A DNA stretch of 64,000 nt, from contig CAADRB010000015.1 of the NCBI GenBank assembly GCA_900708905.1, positions 2,430,199 through 2,494,198 on the forward strand, in the 5' to 3' direction. The DNA comes from Hymenolepis diminuta. Taxonomy: Eukaryota > Platyhelminthes > Cestoda > Cyclophyllidea > Hymenolepididae. Shown piece after piece: positions 27,630 through 37,499 of the stretch. The position numbers were made by a program, and so were the translations under genes. Within the stretch, counting starts at the first letter, position 1; each line of letters opens with the position of its first letter. Under the pieces are notes generated by a model that saw only the letters and a list, made by a program, of their open reading frames with translations, did no database searches and was not told the DNA's origin.

Positions 27630-29350
27630 CCCACGATATGCCAATTACTTAAATAAATTCGTCCGAATTAAAGCGAATTAAAGGACGTGATATATGGAAC
27701 TTACGGATAAGAATCATTTTTAAGGAGAATAGTGCTTCCTCATACAGGAGTACTTTTTGATGTCATATTTATATTAAATGACTCGAAGAAAAATATTTAT
27801 ATTATTATAATTGAGCAGAAGCCAAACATTTCTTGGAAATGATTACTTCGGTAGTGACTGATCATCATATTCAGTTGGCGGCGATTTTTAAATTCATTTA
27901 AGTAGGTATATTTAATTTTTTTATCATACATAATCATCTTTCTCCTTATTTAGTGGAAAACACGTGAAGTATTTACGAATGTCCCTAAAGGGTGGGTAGA
28001 TGTGCTAATTAAACTTGATTACGCTTAATTTGGCCCCTCCAAAAAGATTTTTACGGGTGGAGATATTTTATTTACAACACCCTATGCATGGAATTGTTTT
28101 GATCTCCCGTAAGTCAAGGCACCTCCTAAGGGAGGATCCATTGTTTATTCATAGTGGTGGTTAGCTCTATCACTGTAACACCTTGTGGCACCACTCCTTA
28201 CTGTTTAATATTATTGTTCTGTTAGAATACAATTCTATCTTTTAGAGGTGGTTAGATATTTGCGCGTTGGTAACCTTTATTTTGTAGTAATTTGCGTCAA
28301 CATATTACGGTAATGTTAATCCTTAATTCTTAATTTTTACTTGACGCTTATTTTGCTGGACTAATGCCATAAATGATCATGTGATTTTAAGTGAATTCGT
28401 GTTTATAAATATAAAGAATCACATATGAGGTAACAGAACATAAATCTCCATAGTAATCTTGCAAAACAAACCAATCAAAAAACTCAGCTATATAACAACT
28501 TAACACAGAAGGCACTAACCGAAAGTGGAACACAAGGTACACTATAGTAAACACGGGTGTGCTGACGAAGGTAAAATTCGATCGAGATAGACTTAAGTGA
28601 ATAGGCATTATTACAAAGCGTCATTTATCAGTGGGGGAATTAAGAAGGAAATTACATTTTTTTTATAGAAGAAACATTGGAAGTGGAGGAAAGTAGTTAT
28701 CATTTATTCAAGTATTACCATAATTCCGGCAAGAGAAAGTATCGACGACACCATATATTATGATATCAATTATGTGCTACCGGTTATCGCAGGATAGGTC
28801 ACAAAATAGAGAGCTACAAAGAATACAATGAAGGTCAACGCCTCAGTAAGGATATTAATTTAATGATAAGCCAAAGAGTGAGAAAACAAGAGAATGAAGG
28901 TGAAGTGTTAGAGATAGAAGCTGATGAGAGGAGCAGCATCTGAAAATGATCTTGCCGGAGGACCATATTTTAGGAGCTGGGGAGAGGAGAATCAAGTTGT
29001 AGTGGTAGAAACTGGGACGTCGAAGTAGGAGTAGGAATAAGATTAGAGGTAGGTATTTATATTTAGAGATTTGACAGAAAGTATAACTAAAAATCTAACT
29101 AAAACAATATGGAATTCCGCCAGACTTTTTAGATGAGAAGGGGAAAGGTTAATATTTCAATAAGCTCGTATTTCTCAAATCCGTTAAAATTCATTCGAGA
29201 GTACAAGTACGCCCATATTTACCAGGTTCAAAATATTGGTGAAGTCAGAATCTCAACCTTTTAAGTCAATTTCAAATGTCAGAAAAGTACAAATAAAATA
29301 ATTTTTTCATATTCTAACATTCAAAATGAACGCCCCAAATAGCGATACAG

Positions 29351-29551
29351 TGTGATGTGTCCCGGGGTGACATTGAGGGAATATGTCAGGTCACTCACGT
29401 CGATAGAAGTTTAATTGTGGCCGAGAAAGTTCTAAGATCTACAAAGGCCGATGTCCCAGTTTCAGATAGGGAAAAGCAAGAACACGCAAATGCGTTAGAT
29501 ACTAACAGTTTAGTTAAAACCTTGATAGATAAAAAAGCGTTAATAATATAA
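29351..29551 (+). CDS. Short coding-like frame, unidentified
   Basis: About 65 codons ending with a stop at 29551, with a charged, low-hydrophobic composition (EKVLRSTKADVPVSDREKQE). The first ATG in frame is at 29357, but the frame stays open a little upstream. A nearby ATG at 29325 is in another frame and stops after nine codons. It could be a terminal exon, a decayed retrocopy or chance. I do not recognise the family. Confidence 0.3.
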   Translation, partial: CDVSRGDIEGICQVTHVDRSLIVAEKVLRSTKADVPVSDREKQEHANALDTNSLVKTLIDKKALII

Positions 29552-29654
29552 AATATAAAATTCGTGGGAGATATAGCTGATATAAATAATAAAAATTTTA
29601 TTTTCTCAGAAGAAAATATTCCGTAAAATATTTTTCCGAGCATCAAAATTATAC

Positions 29655-29870
29655 TCCCGGATTAACACCTCTTTTAAGCAGGAGCTTCTTCTTAGAAATT
29701 CGCTTGAAATTTTGTCGCTGGTTCAGCTTTCTTTCTTGGCCAGCTCTCTCTTCTATCTCCGTCTTTTTTGGAACTGATACCGGGCTTTGTAAACCGTTGA
29801 AGGTATCGGTGTGGCGTTGAAAATAAATATAAAATTTAAATATCGAAGAATTCCCACTTATCCTAAAAAA
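29655..29870 (-). CDS. Lys/Arg-rich C-terminal exon candidate, unidentified
   Basis: On the minus strand a frame runs from a likely acceptor (TTGTTTTTTTAG, exon starting near 29866) to a stop near 29655. It ends in a strongly basic stretch (KRISKKKLLLKRGVNPGV) preceded by charged helix-like sequence (VPKKTEIEERAGQERKLNQ). There is no initiating ATG, so this would be a last exon. It lies back to back with the plus-strand frame ending at 29551. The basic tail suggests a nucleic-acid-binding or nucleolar protein, but I cannot name it. Confidence 0.35.
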
Positions 29871-29919
29871 ACAATTGGGACATTATGAATCACCAATGAA
29901 GAAACATCAATAAAATTTG

Positions 29920-31000
29920 ATGATGTCACTAGAAAAATTTCAAAATGCCTTGAATAGGGAAATTGAAATCTCAGATATTTCCTCTCGCCAACCGTTTGTG
30001 GAATCCATGGTTCAGCAAATCAGTAGGTTTCATTACGATCCAGAAGCTGATCAAACTTTTACAAACTGATTCTGTCTGAACTGTGTGGTTAAAGGCCTTC
30101 CGAACTCTGACAACACTTTAAATGTCCTACTCTTCCCAAAAGTATGATGGAGATTGAATGACCTAAGCTCGCTATGCGGTTACATGTTTTGGGCTCTCCC
30201 ATTTTTCTGCCACTTCAATGGATCATTTCAAGTGTCGTCTATTTTTGAGTAGTTGCCAATCTGACGTCTTTTGTCGATTCCTCAGAATGAGTGGAAAGAG
30301 TGATAAAATCACATTAGAATTCATGAATTTGGACATCAAATGTGACAGCTGCTTTACTCAGCAAAAATCTGCAGAACACAGTTAAGTAAAACGAGTTGAA
30401 AGAATTTTGTTTTGTGTCCCAGAATGTTTCCTATTCGCGTAAATGGCCATCTGAATGTTGATTCGCAAGGAACTCCAATTTGCCCAGTTTCGCCCCTATA
30501 AATCATACACTTACAAATTGTTTACTAAGCGAGAATATAAAGAATCAAGGTACCGAAAAAACGAAATCCAGAAGTGAAAACGTGATCCAGAAGATCAAAT
30601 CAGTGAACTCTCCAAAATTCCTGAGTATTTATTCTACGAATGAGGTCAGTGGTCTGAAAGAACTGAATTATCTGATCGTGCAGATAAATGGTTATGAGGT
30701 CAAACTGTGGCTGGACAGTCTCTGAAATTATCATGATTTCACGAAAAACATGGAGAGACTTGAGTAGACCAGCACTAATTCCCACAAGATGATTGCACAG
30801 AATGCTTTCGGTGGAGTTCTGAGATTTGAAGGTGAAACGAAATGTCATATCTGTTATGATGACCATTAAATACAAAAAAGTGCTTTGTGGCTAATCAACT
30901 TGAACTTGATTTAATCGGGTTGACTTGTTGGACAATTTGAAACTGCTGAAGCGAATGAAAAAAATTCATCAAGACTGCTAAATGCTAAATCAGTTAGGAA
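29920..31000 (+). mobile_element. Degraded Gypsy-type LTR retrotransposon (gag, zinc knuckle, protease remnants)
   Basis: Pieces occur in retroelement order but in different frames, broken by stops. A gag start at 29920-30069 includes ISRFHYDPEADQTF, similar to flatworm Gypsy gag proteins. A zinc-knuckle remnant lies near 30465-30520 (FRPYKSYTYK, with the first cysteine lost). A retropepsin-like stretch spans about 30640-30930: LIVQINGYEVKLWLDSL, then NAFGGVLRFEGETKC, then LELDLIGLT. The catalytic motif Asp-Ser/Thr-Gly reads DSL and is followed by a stop, so the copy is dead. No reverse transcriptase or integrase is recognisable. Family assignment rests on these short motifs. Confidence 0.6.
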
Positions 31001-31305
31001 AATTTGAAGAACAGAAGGGAGTATCCCGAACTGAATTCTGCTGAGACACGGAAATGAAATTAGAACAGAATTAACTATGTTAAGCAAACGAGACTGAAAA
31101 TAAATGAAATATGCTGTCCAAAGCGTTCAGAAAGGGAGTTTCGAACCAAGAATTATGAAGAGATGAAGTTCAGTGAAAAAGAGAGGGAGCAACGTCAGAA
31201 ATACTGAATGATGTTCTCCCGAACTTCTAATGCTTGGTGAAAAATCTCCAGTGGAATCACTAATGAGACGAAGAAACGGACAGAGGCTGAATGAATTACC
31301 TGAAT

Positions 31306-31320
31306 ATTATTATTATTATT
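31306..31320. repeat. (ATT)5 microsatellite
   Basis: Short trinucleotide run downstream of the Gypsy remnant. Confidence 0.8.
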
Positions 31321-31479
31321 TATGTCGGCTACATTCTTCATAAAACTTATATTTGTATTATTGATCCGTTCGTATATTTTAAGGACAAAATTAAAGTTCA
31401 TTTTGTACCTAACTGACTTATGTCCTCCTCCTCTTCTACCTCTCTCTGGAGGTGGGATATCGGACTTGTAGATTAGCAA

Positions 31480-31900
31480 CTGAGAAATTTTATATGCAAA
31501 CGTTTCTTCGTGCGACGTCAATCATGTCCTGCCGCACATGTCTCTGTGTAATGATTGGCTGTTGTTTGAGTTTCTATGAGCACACTCGGGTCACCTATGT
31601 TGGATGCTGCTGTTGAGGATAGTTCTAAGTCACTAGCCGTTAACTGAAATCGGCTAAGTCTATCATATAGGTCACAGTGTCATGTAGTGATCACATAGCT
31701 ACACAATACGTCATTTTGATTTTATCACTATATGTTTACGTGTTCGAAAACTAGTCCACCCGTACACTTATTTATCAGCTATGAACTTTTCATTGTATTG
31801 TGTTTATTGAAAGTCCATCAGTCCATAACAAATGTTGTATCCAACTGTAAATCTTCAACTAATAAAGCAGAATAAGAGACTGATACCTTCTAATAAATTT
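31480..31900. other. Possible LTR of the Gypsy remnant
   Basis: Non-coding block downstream of the retroelement remnant with TGTAATGATTGGCTGTTG near its start and an AATAAA-type signal near its end (around 31860). Position and layout would suit a 3' LTR, but I could not find a matching 5' copy upstream of 29920, so this is weak. Confidence 0.2.
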
Positions 31901-34540
31901 CAGTAGAATCAAAGGGTATTTACTACTAATCGTCAAATAGAATTACAACAGAAAGTCGTCTCTATGTTAAAGGAAAATAAATCATGAAAGCGGATGTGTC
32001 GGTGACGCATTGATGAACGCTCACGTTAGCTTACTTAGAGTTCATGGGTATGAAAATGATCATTTTATACACAAGGCAAATAGAAAAGTCGACGGTATTG
32101 GGTAATAAGGCAGAATGCAACTTTTTCAGAAGAAATGCTTCAAGATGCTCTACATTTTCCCAAAATGAGAAAAATAAGGGGAAGAAAGCCCTAAATTACA
32201 ATGGACTTGAGAATTTTTAGTGAAATTACACATATCTGTCCTGAGTGTTTAAGTAAAGATGAAATGAACTTAATTGCAGTGGGATCTGCCATGTGAATAG
32301 CATATTTGTAGTGCAATTTTACCAACGCATGTCATTTTATCCGTCCATAGTTAGTCAGAACAAACAAAAACAAATCAGATAAATGCTTAATTAATGATAA
32401 ATTTTAAAGTTTATCTAGTGCTTTTAAGTTAAATAAATCATTGTTAAATTTTCATTGCCATCAAATCAGACTCTACTCCTTTAAAGTACAACATCTTTGC
32501 GTTCTCATAATATATTTTTCATGTGTTGTATTATTTAAATTTGCAGTTTTTACATTTTCCCCTGTAAATAAGCGACCTTGGCAAATATATCCCCGCGAAC
32601 ACACATAATACACTCATAGAACGACCCAATGTTGCCAATACGCCTCACCTGGCGTGCTTAGGTTATTGCTTTGACCTCAAGCTTCCCTGCAGAACCACTA
32701 TGGATCATCAAGTCATTTACCTTATTTAGAGTAATTTAACCACATAAGTGACTCCCTAGTATTATTTGAAACTCATCCATCCCTGCGTCTTCCTCTTTAT
32801 GAATAAATGACATATAGCTCTCATTCAAACATACATTTCACCACCTCTTCATCCACGTTCATACCTCAATCCACCCCTCTCACTAGCGGTCTCTAGTTCC
32901 TTTCCCAATAAACTCTGCTCACCACTAGCTTACCTCTTCTCCATTTTCACCTCCATATTGTGTGGTTAAAACAGGGGGTAATAAGAAGGGATGACCTAGT
33001 AATGTATCTTATCTGTCTTCTTACACACCCATACTCTTTCGTCTGAGTTTACCTGTTTTACAGAAGAAAACTTTTAGTCGGTGGCCTCTATTTTCTCTCC
33101 ATCTTTTCTTTCGGCGAAGTTTGGCAATAATTAGAATGGACAGCCTACAGTATTCTACTGAGTCAGGAGCAAGATTCCTAGCTGTTCTCCACTCACAGTA
33201 GAACTGGGTCAACCATTACTAACATGAACTATGTGGGGAATAAAATAATTCTGAATTCTGAACTCAATAAAGTTCAGATGCGGAATCAGGGGACTAGATA
33301 CTAAAGTTTAGACTTTAAAACATCAGCTTTGCCGCAAATTAATCAGCGTCTTATATAAAGACTGACAAATTAAGGGATCTAGAATACATTTGTTTACATC
33401 ATTAAGTAGCCACTTTCATAAAGTTCAGCCGCCATTGCAATATGGCTATTTCAAGGATATTTTATTTAATTTAATAAAAACGACTTTCAGTAATAAATTT
33501 ACAAACCACCACCGAAACAAGGACAGTTGTGTCATGACTAACTGTCAAGACGTCAGGTGCAGATTGACCCGAATATCATTAAGCATGATGGATGAATTGC
33601 AAATAATATGTGAAATATGAATGGTTCATTTCAAGAAAAAGCATAGACTCTGGATCTGTGACTCATGTTTAATTTTACGATTTTTAACTCATTTTCTACC
33701 ACCCTCATTTCTTCACCTTCAATGTCTATTTCAGTTATCTCTCTTTACTTCGTGATAAGATGCACTCATATAGCTTAAAATTTGCATTACACTGGATAAA
33801 GCTAATAACCAGCGTCTTCAGGATTGAAACAACCGCTGAGTGCTACAAAAACAAACGCAATTTTAAGACTAGTTTATGTTCCCTCTGAACATTACGACGG
33901 TATTCCAGAAAATTGCTATAGGAAATACATTCACATGTCAATACAATAATGCACTCTATTATGGGCCAAAATTCATCTCATTGTACATTAACAGCTTAAT
34001 CCATGTTGAACTGAAGTATTCTGCGGCTCTAACTTAACAATACCGTTCCATCACTGTTTCGGCTCAACTTCGGTACCCGGAGTGTATAAATTTCTACCAT
34101 TAATGAATAGACTTGAGCAGTTAATAGATTTAAAAGCCCCAGCAGATTCCTGTTAGAAGTTTTAATCCTAGTAACAGTGAAGAGTTGAATCTCCAGAATG
34201 TGAAAATTCTTCTTAAGAAAAGATACTGCAAAGTAGAGGCGAACGAAATACATGTTGTTAGTTTCTAAATCACCCTAATTGCTCAATTTCTATTCGCAAA
34301 CTCTATAAACTTATAGAAAATCTCTTCTCTTTGTATGTTCTATTTTGTCTTATTGATCGCAAAATTATGCATAAAATTCACTTCCAGTTTATCATGTGAC
34401 GTTCTGCAACTGCAGAATAATTTACTTTCAAATAATCAAAATTGAAAATTCGAAAAATTGCACGAAATATTCAAACACTCTACGAATTTTTTTCCTGCTG
34501 TTTAGATACATAAGGCAATCTGATAGTAATCTTGATGAAT
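31900..34540. other. Gene-free stretch
   Basis: No gene recognised. A pyrimidine-rich section lies at about 32810-33060. Only short random frames elsewhere. Confidence 0.5.
31985..32050. repeat. Short dispersed repeat R3, copy 1
   Basis: Shares ATGTGTCGGTGACG, then TTAGCTTACTTAGAG, with the related block at 38480-38535. Confidence 0.4.
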
Positions 34541-34558
34541 TTGCCGTCCTCTTTTAGA

Positions 34559-34675
34559 GATGGAGAACATTCTTCGGGGTCGAGTCAACTATGGACTCCA
34601 AACTCGCCTATCTGCCTGGAGACTGAGGATTTTCGGCGGATGAAAATCGAATTAAATCAGTTTCGTCCAGGGCAG
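34559..34675 (+). CDS. Candidate internal exon, unidentified
   Basis: A 39-codon open stretch bounded by a good acceptor (CCGTCCTCTTTTAG) and a donor (CAG|GTAAAT). It includes QLWTPNSPICLETEDFRRMK and ELNQFRPG. Composition and flanking splice signals look exonic and GC rises above the neighbourhood. I do not recognise the protein, and no partner exon can be joined with confidence. Confidence 0.3.
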
Positions 34676-36059
34676 GTAAATCATTTACTTTAATTTCTTA
34701 TTTAACCTTCATTGCTTGCTCATTAAATAGCTTTGATAAGTAGGTTTAAAACAGTCGTAATTGCGTAAATCTACCACGCGGATGTTTCGACATTGGATCT
34801 AACTCCATTTGGAACAGGAATAAGCGTATTACTTAGAAAATTTTATAACACATATGAAATTAGCCTGTTTGACAGCAAATATGTCCACTTGGTTCCTGAT
34901 TTAGAGAGATTTTCATCTCTGTAATCTTTTTTCAACTTTTGGATATAATATTCAGACTCAGATGGTAAATAAATCCATTTTTATTGAACTCTGTTTTGAT
35001 AAGTTGATAAATCATATACCATATCCTAATTTACAGAACTTAACTTGATGGGATGTAAATTTGGAGGCTGGTACTCGTAGTAAGCATCACTTTTCTTTGG
35101 AAAACATATTTCAAATTTTGGTATCAAAGTCTCTCCCTTCGGATTCCTCTCCACGAATAACGTTAATGTGTCAAATGGCTTTAGGTTACCATTGTTGGAG
35201 TTATTATTTAATAATGACCTCCTCGAGAAATTTTTGCCTAATTTATGGAGACTATGTAGCTTCTGGTGAGGTTAAGGGTTGACAAATAAACTTGGGGGTT
35301 TCCAGTGTAGTAGGCAGCTACGAAGTTTATAAAGAAGTTGCCATGCTGATAGGGACTGGTTTTGAGAATATGCAGGTTGAAACCAGTACTCCGAAGTGGA
35401 AGATTTGGAGGCTGGGAACTGAATGTTGTGGATAAAGTAATGTTGACACCCTGTGATCTTTCTTAGTTGGAACTGGGATTTGGGACCCCTGTTTTAGCTG
35501 GCTGATCGGGACAGTTTTGGTTAGTTCTCCACAAGATGTGTTTTGACGTCTTCCTCCTGGCTCGTGTCCTGTGTGTGGTGGTGACAGTCCGGTTTCTCTC
35601 CTTATTTGGATTCAGGATCTTAAATCTCCCCTTTGAGTTTAATCTTATTCGGGCTTTGAGTTACAACCGATATCCGGAAATTCCTGGGAGAGTTATCATT
35701 GGTCAGTTTGAAAGAGCTCGGTATCAATTTTATTGCTTAGCTGGTTAGTTTGAGGTGTTGATTTTCGTTAGACCCAGGAGATTTTTTCGCGTTCAAATAT
35801 TGGTTTATGAAAGTGTAAACAGCGGATTAAGGTACGTTGAAATTGAGAAGATGGCGTTCAGGACCGGATAAAATGATATTTGAACTTCCTCTAGATCGGC
35901 TGCCACTGTGTTAACACATTGGACACATTTCAGTTATTTCCCACTTTTGTCCCGTCAATTGTTCATTTATCCTTTAGTGAAGATGCACAGAGAAATTTGA
36001 TCGGCTGATATTTGGAAGGGTCCACATTCAATTAAGACATTTTACTGGTGATAGCTTTA

Positions 36060-36190
36060 TGAGGCATCTCTGCGACTCTGAGTTCATCTCTGGTGTTATA
36101 CTAAAGGAAAAAGGCATGGGTCAACCATCTCTGCAGATCGGAGGACCAAAACCCGGTTATGAAGATGAAGAAGTCATTACCTTCTGTAGG
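36060..36190 (+). CDS. Candidate exon, unidentified
   Basis: Open stretch containing KEKGMGQPSLQIGGPKPGYE followed by DEEVITFCR at a possible donor (TGTAG|GTTACT). The frame then runs on into a hydrophobic stretch (LLPVFIFMMFWLGLGE). The hydrophobic part resembles a membrane segment. A faint likeness to oligopeptide transporters was not strong enough to name. Confidence 0.25.
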
Positions 36191-36650
36191 TTACTCCCTG
36201 TATTCATCTTTATGATGTTCTGGTTGGGTTTAGGGGAAGACATACTCGCCGAAATTGTTTTGCTAATTCTTACGTTTATTACCTGACAGAGATAGGGATC
36301 TACTTATTTCCTCTAATAACTTAATGACCTTCAAGGCTAACAAGATGTTATGACCTTTCCCAAATCAAAAGGACGAGAGTTGAGATGGACTGGCGGTGCA
36401 TTGGACAATCACAATAGCAGGAGAGGGGAAAGAGAGAATCGAAGGAACGATAGCTTGGTTACTCGTTCGAACTGTGTACGTGAGAATAGAGTCGTGTTTG
36501 AAGGACGAATAATGCATACTTAGAGGGACTGTTTTTTGCCCCACTCTGTGGCTGTTTGAGCTGAGGAAAACAATGAGACATCATGTGATTTATTACAGTC
36601 TTCTCCTTCATTTTAAATGTATTAGTATTGGACATTTAGATGAATAGGTC

Positions 36651-36872
36651 GAGTAATATGTGGTTGTAGATCCCGAATTGAACGATTACTGTCGGCAAAA
36701 TCATCAGTCATTTGTTTTTTACTACAATGGGTTTGCCAATAATCAAGGCGATTTGCATGTTTCGATGGAAATGCTGAGTACTATTTGGTATTCACGGTCT
36801 AACTTTGATTTTAGTGAGAATATATGCGAATCGCGTCGGCATTTTGCCAGTAAAAAGATTTACGTGTGGTGA
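36651..36872 (+). CDS. Candidate exon, unidentified
   Basis: About 70 codons of coding-like composition (DPELNDYCRQNHQSF, then NQGDLHVSMEMLSTIWYS), beginning near a TTGTAG acceptor-like site and ending at a stop at 36872. No family recognised. Confidence 0.25.
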
Positions 36873-37131
36873 AATTCATGAAAGTGGAATTCGCGCATAT
36901 AAATGAATAATTATAGATCAGCATCTGTCATTAGTTAAAAAACCAATTTTCATACCATTCCAGCTATCTTATCCCAAAAATAGAGTACTTATTTATTATG
37001 TTTTTGAAAAAAAATAGGAAATTACCATATTTAATTTATTCTTCTACATATATCAACGCATGTATGCTTAGAATGTAACTGGCATTGCGGTCCAATTGTG
37101 TCACTGTATTTTATCTTGCATAACGAACAAA

Positions 37132-37479
37132 AAAATCAACGTAGAGGCTGTCACTACGGTGATCTCAGCTGCAGCAGGTAATCTGGGTATGGTACCACCC
37201 CACTCTCATTCTGAAGACTTCATTGCCCCCGTCGAATATGATCTTGCTGCTGATCTGTACACTCCTACGGCTTTCTCTGCTGTTAATCCCTATCGGGAAT
37301 TGACCGGGCGTAATTGTAATGTCACAAAATGCCTATCCCTCCTTAAGTGCTGTCAAAATCGACTCATGCATTATCGGAGTGTGAAAGTGATGAGCTTCCC
37401 ATCTTTGCTGATTGATGAACTGGCATCGGGTGCTCTTCTTCACACATATGCGCCTCAAATGATTGCAAGGGATTGGTAG
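37132..37479 (+). CDS. Candidate terminal exon, unidentified
   Basis: About 115 codons open to a stop at 37479, with balanced amino-acid use unlike the AT-rich noise around it (GNLGMVPPHSHSEDF, then EYDLAADLYTPTAF, then SFPSLLIDELASGALL). An ATG at 37096 opens the frame, but the first dozen codons look non-coding. With 34559-34675, 36060-36190 and 36651-36872 it may mark an uncharacterised plus-strand gene or a decayed one. The function is unknown. Confidence 0.4.
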   Translation, partial: KINVEAVTTVISAAAGNLGMVPPHSHSEDFIAPVEYDLAADLYTPTAFSAVNPYRELTGRNCNVTKCLSLLKCCQNRLMHYRSVKVMSFPSLLIDELASGALLHTYAPQMIARDW

Positions 37480-37499
37480 GATTTTTTGGATGAAATGAG

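Larger units (their letters stand above)
26680..27750. repeat. Dispersed repeat R2, third copy, interrupted by an insertion
   Basis: 26690-26760 matches 15590-15660 (for example TAAATACAAYCCGAYAAAA). 27640-27720 matches 15690-15790 (for example GCCAATTA, then ATAAATAAATTCGT). The two halves are separated by about 870 bp that is absent from the copy at 15.6 kb. Confidence 0.55.
25700..29320. other. Gene-poor repeat region
   Basis: No protein-coding gene recognised. It contains a dispersed-repeat copy split by an approximately 860-bp insertion (26680-27750). The rest is AT-rich with short random frames. An upstream exon of glutamate dehydrogenase could lie here but I cannot place it. Confidence 0.5.

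Noticed and set aside
36059..36286. Possible oligopeptide-transporter (SLC15-like) exon
   Set aside because: The likeness is limited to a short hydrophobic stretch; no signature motif and no partner exons.
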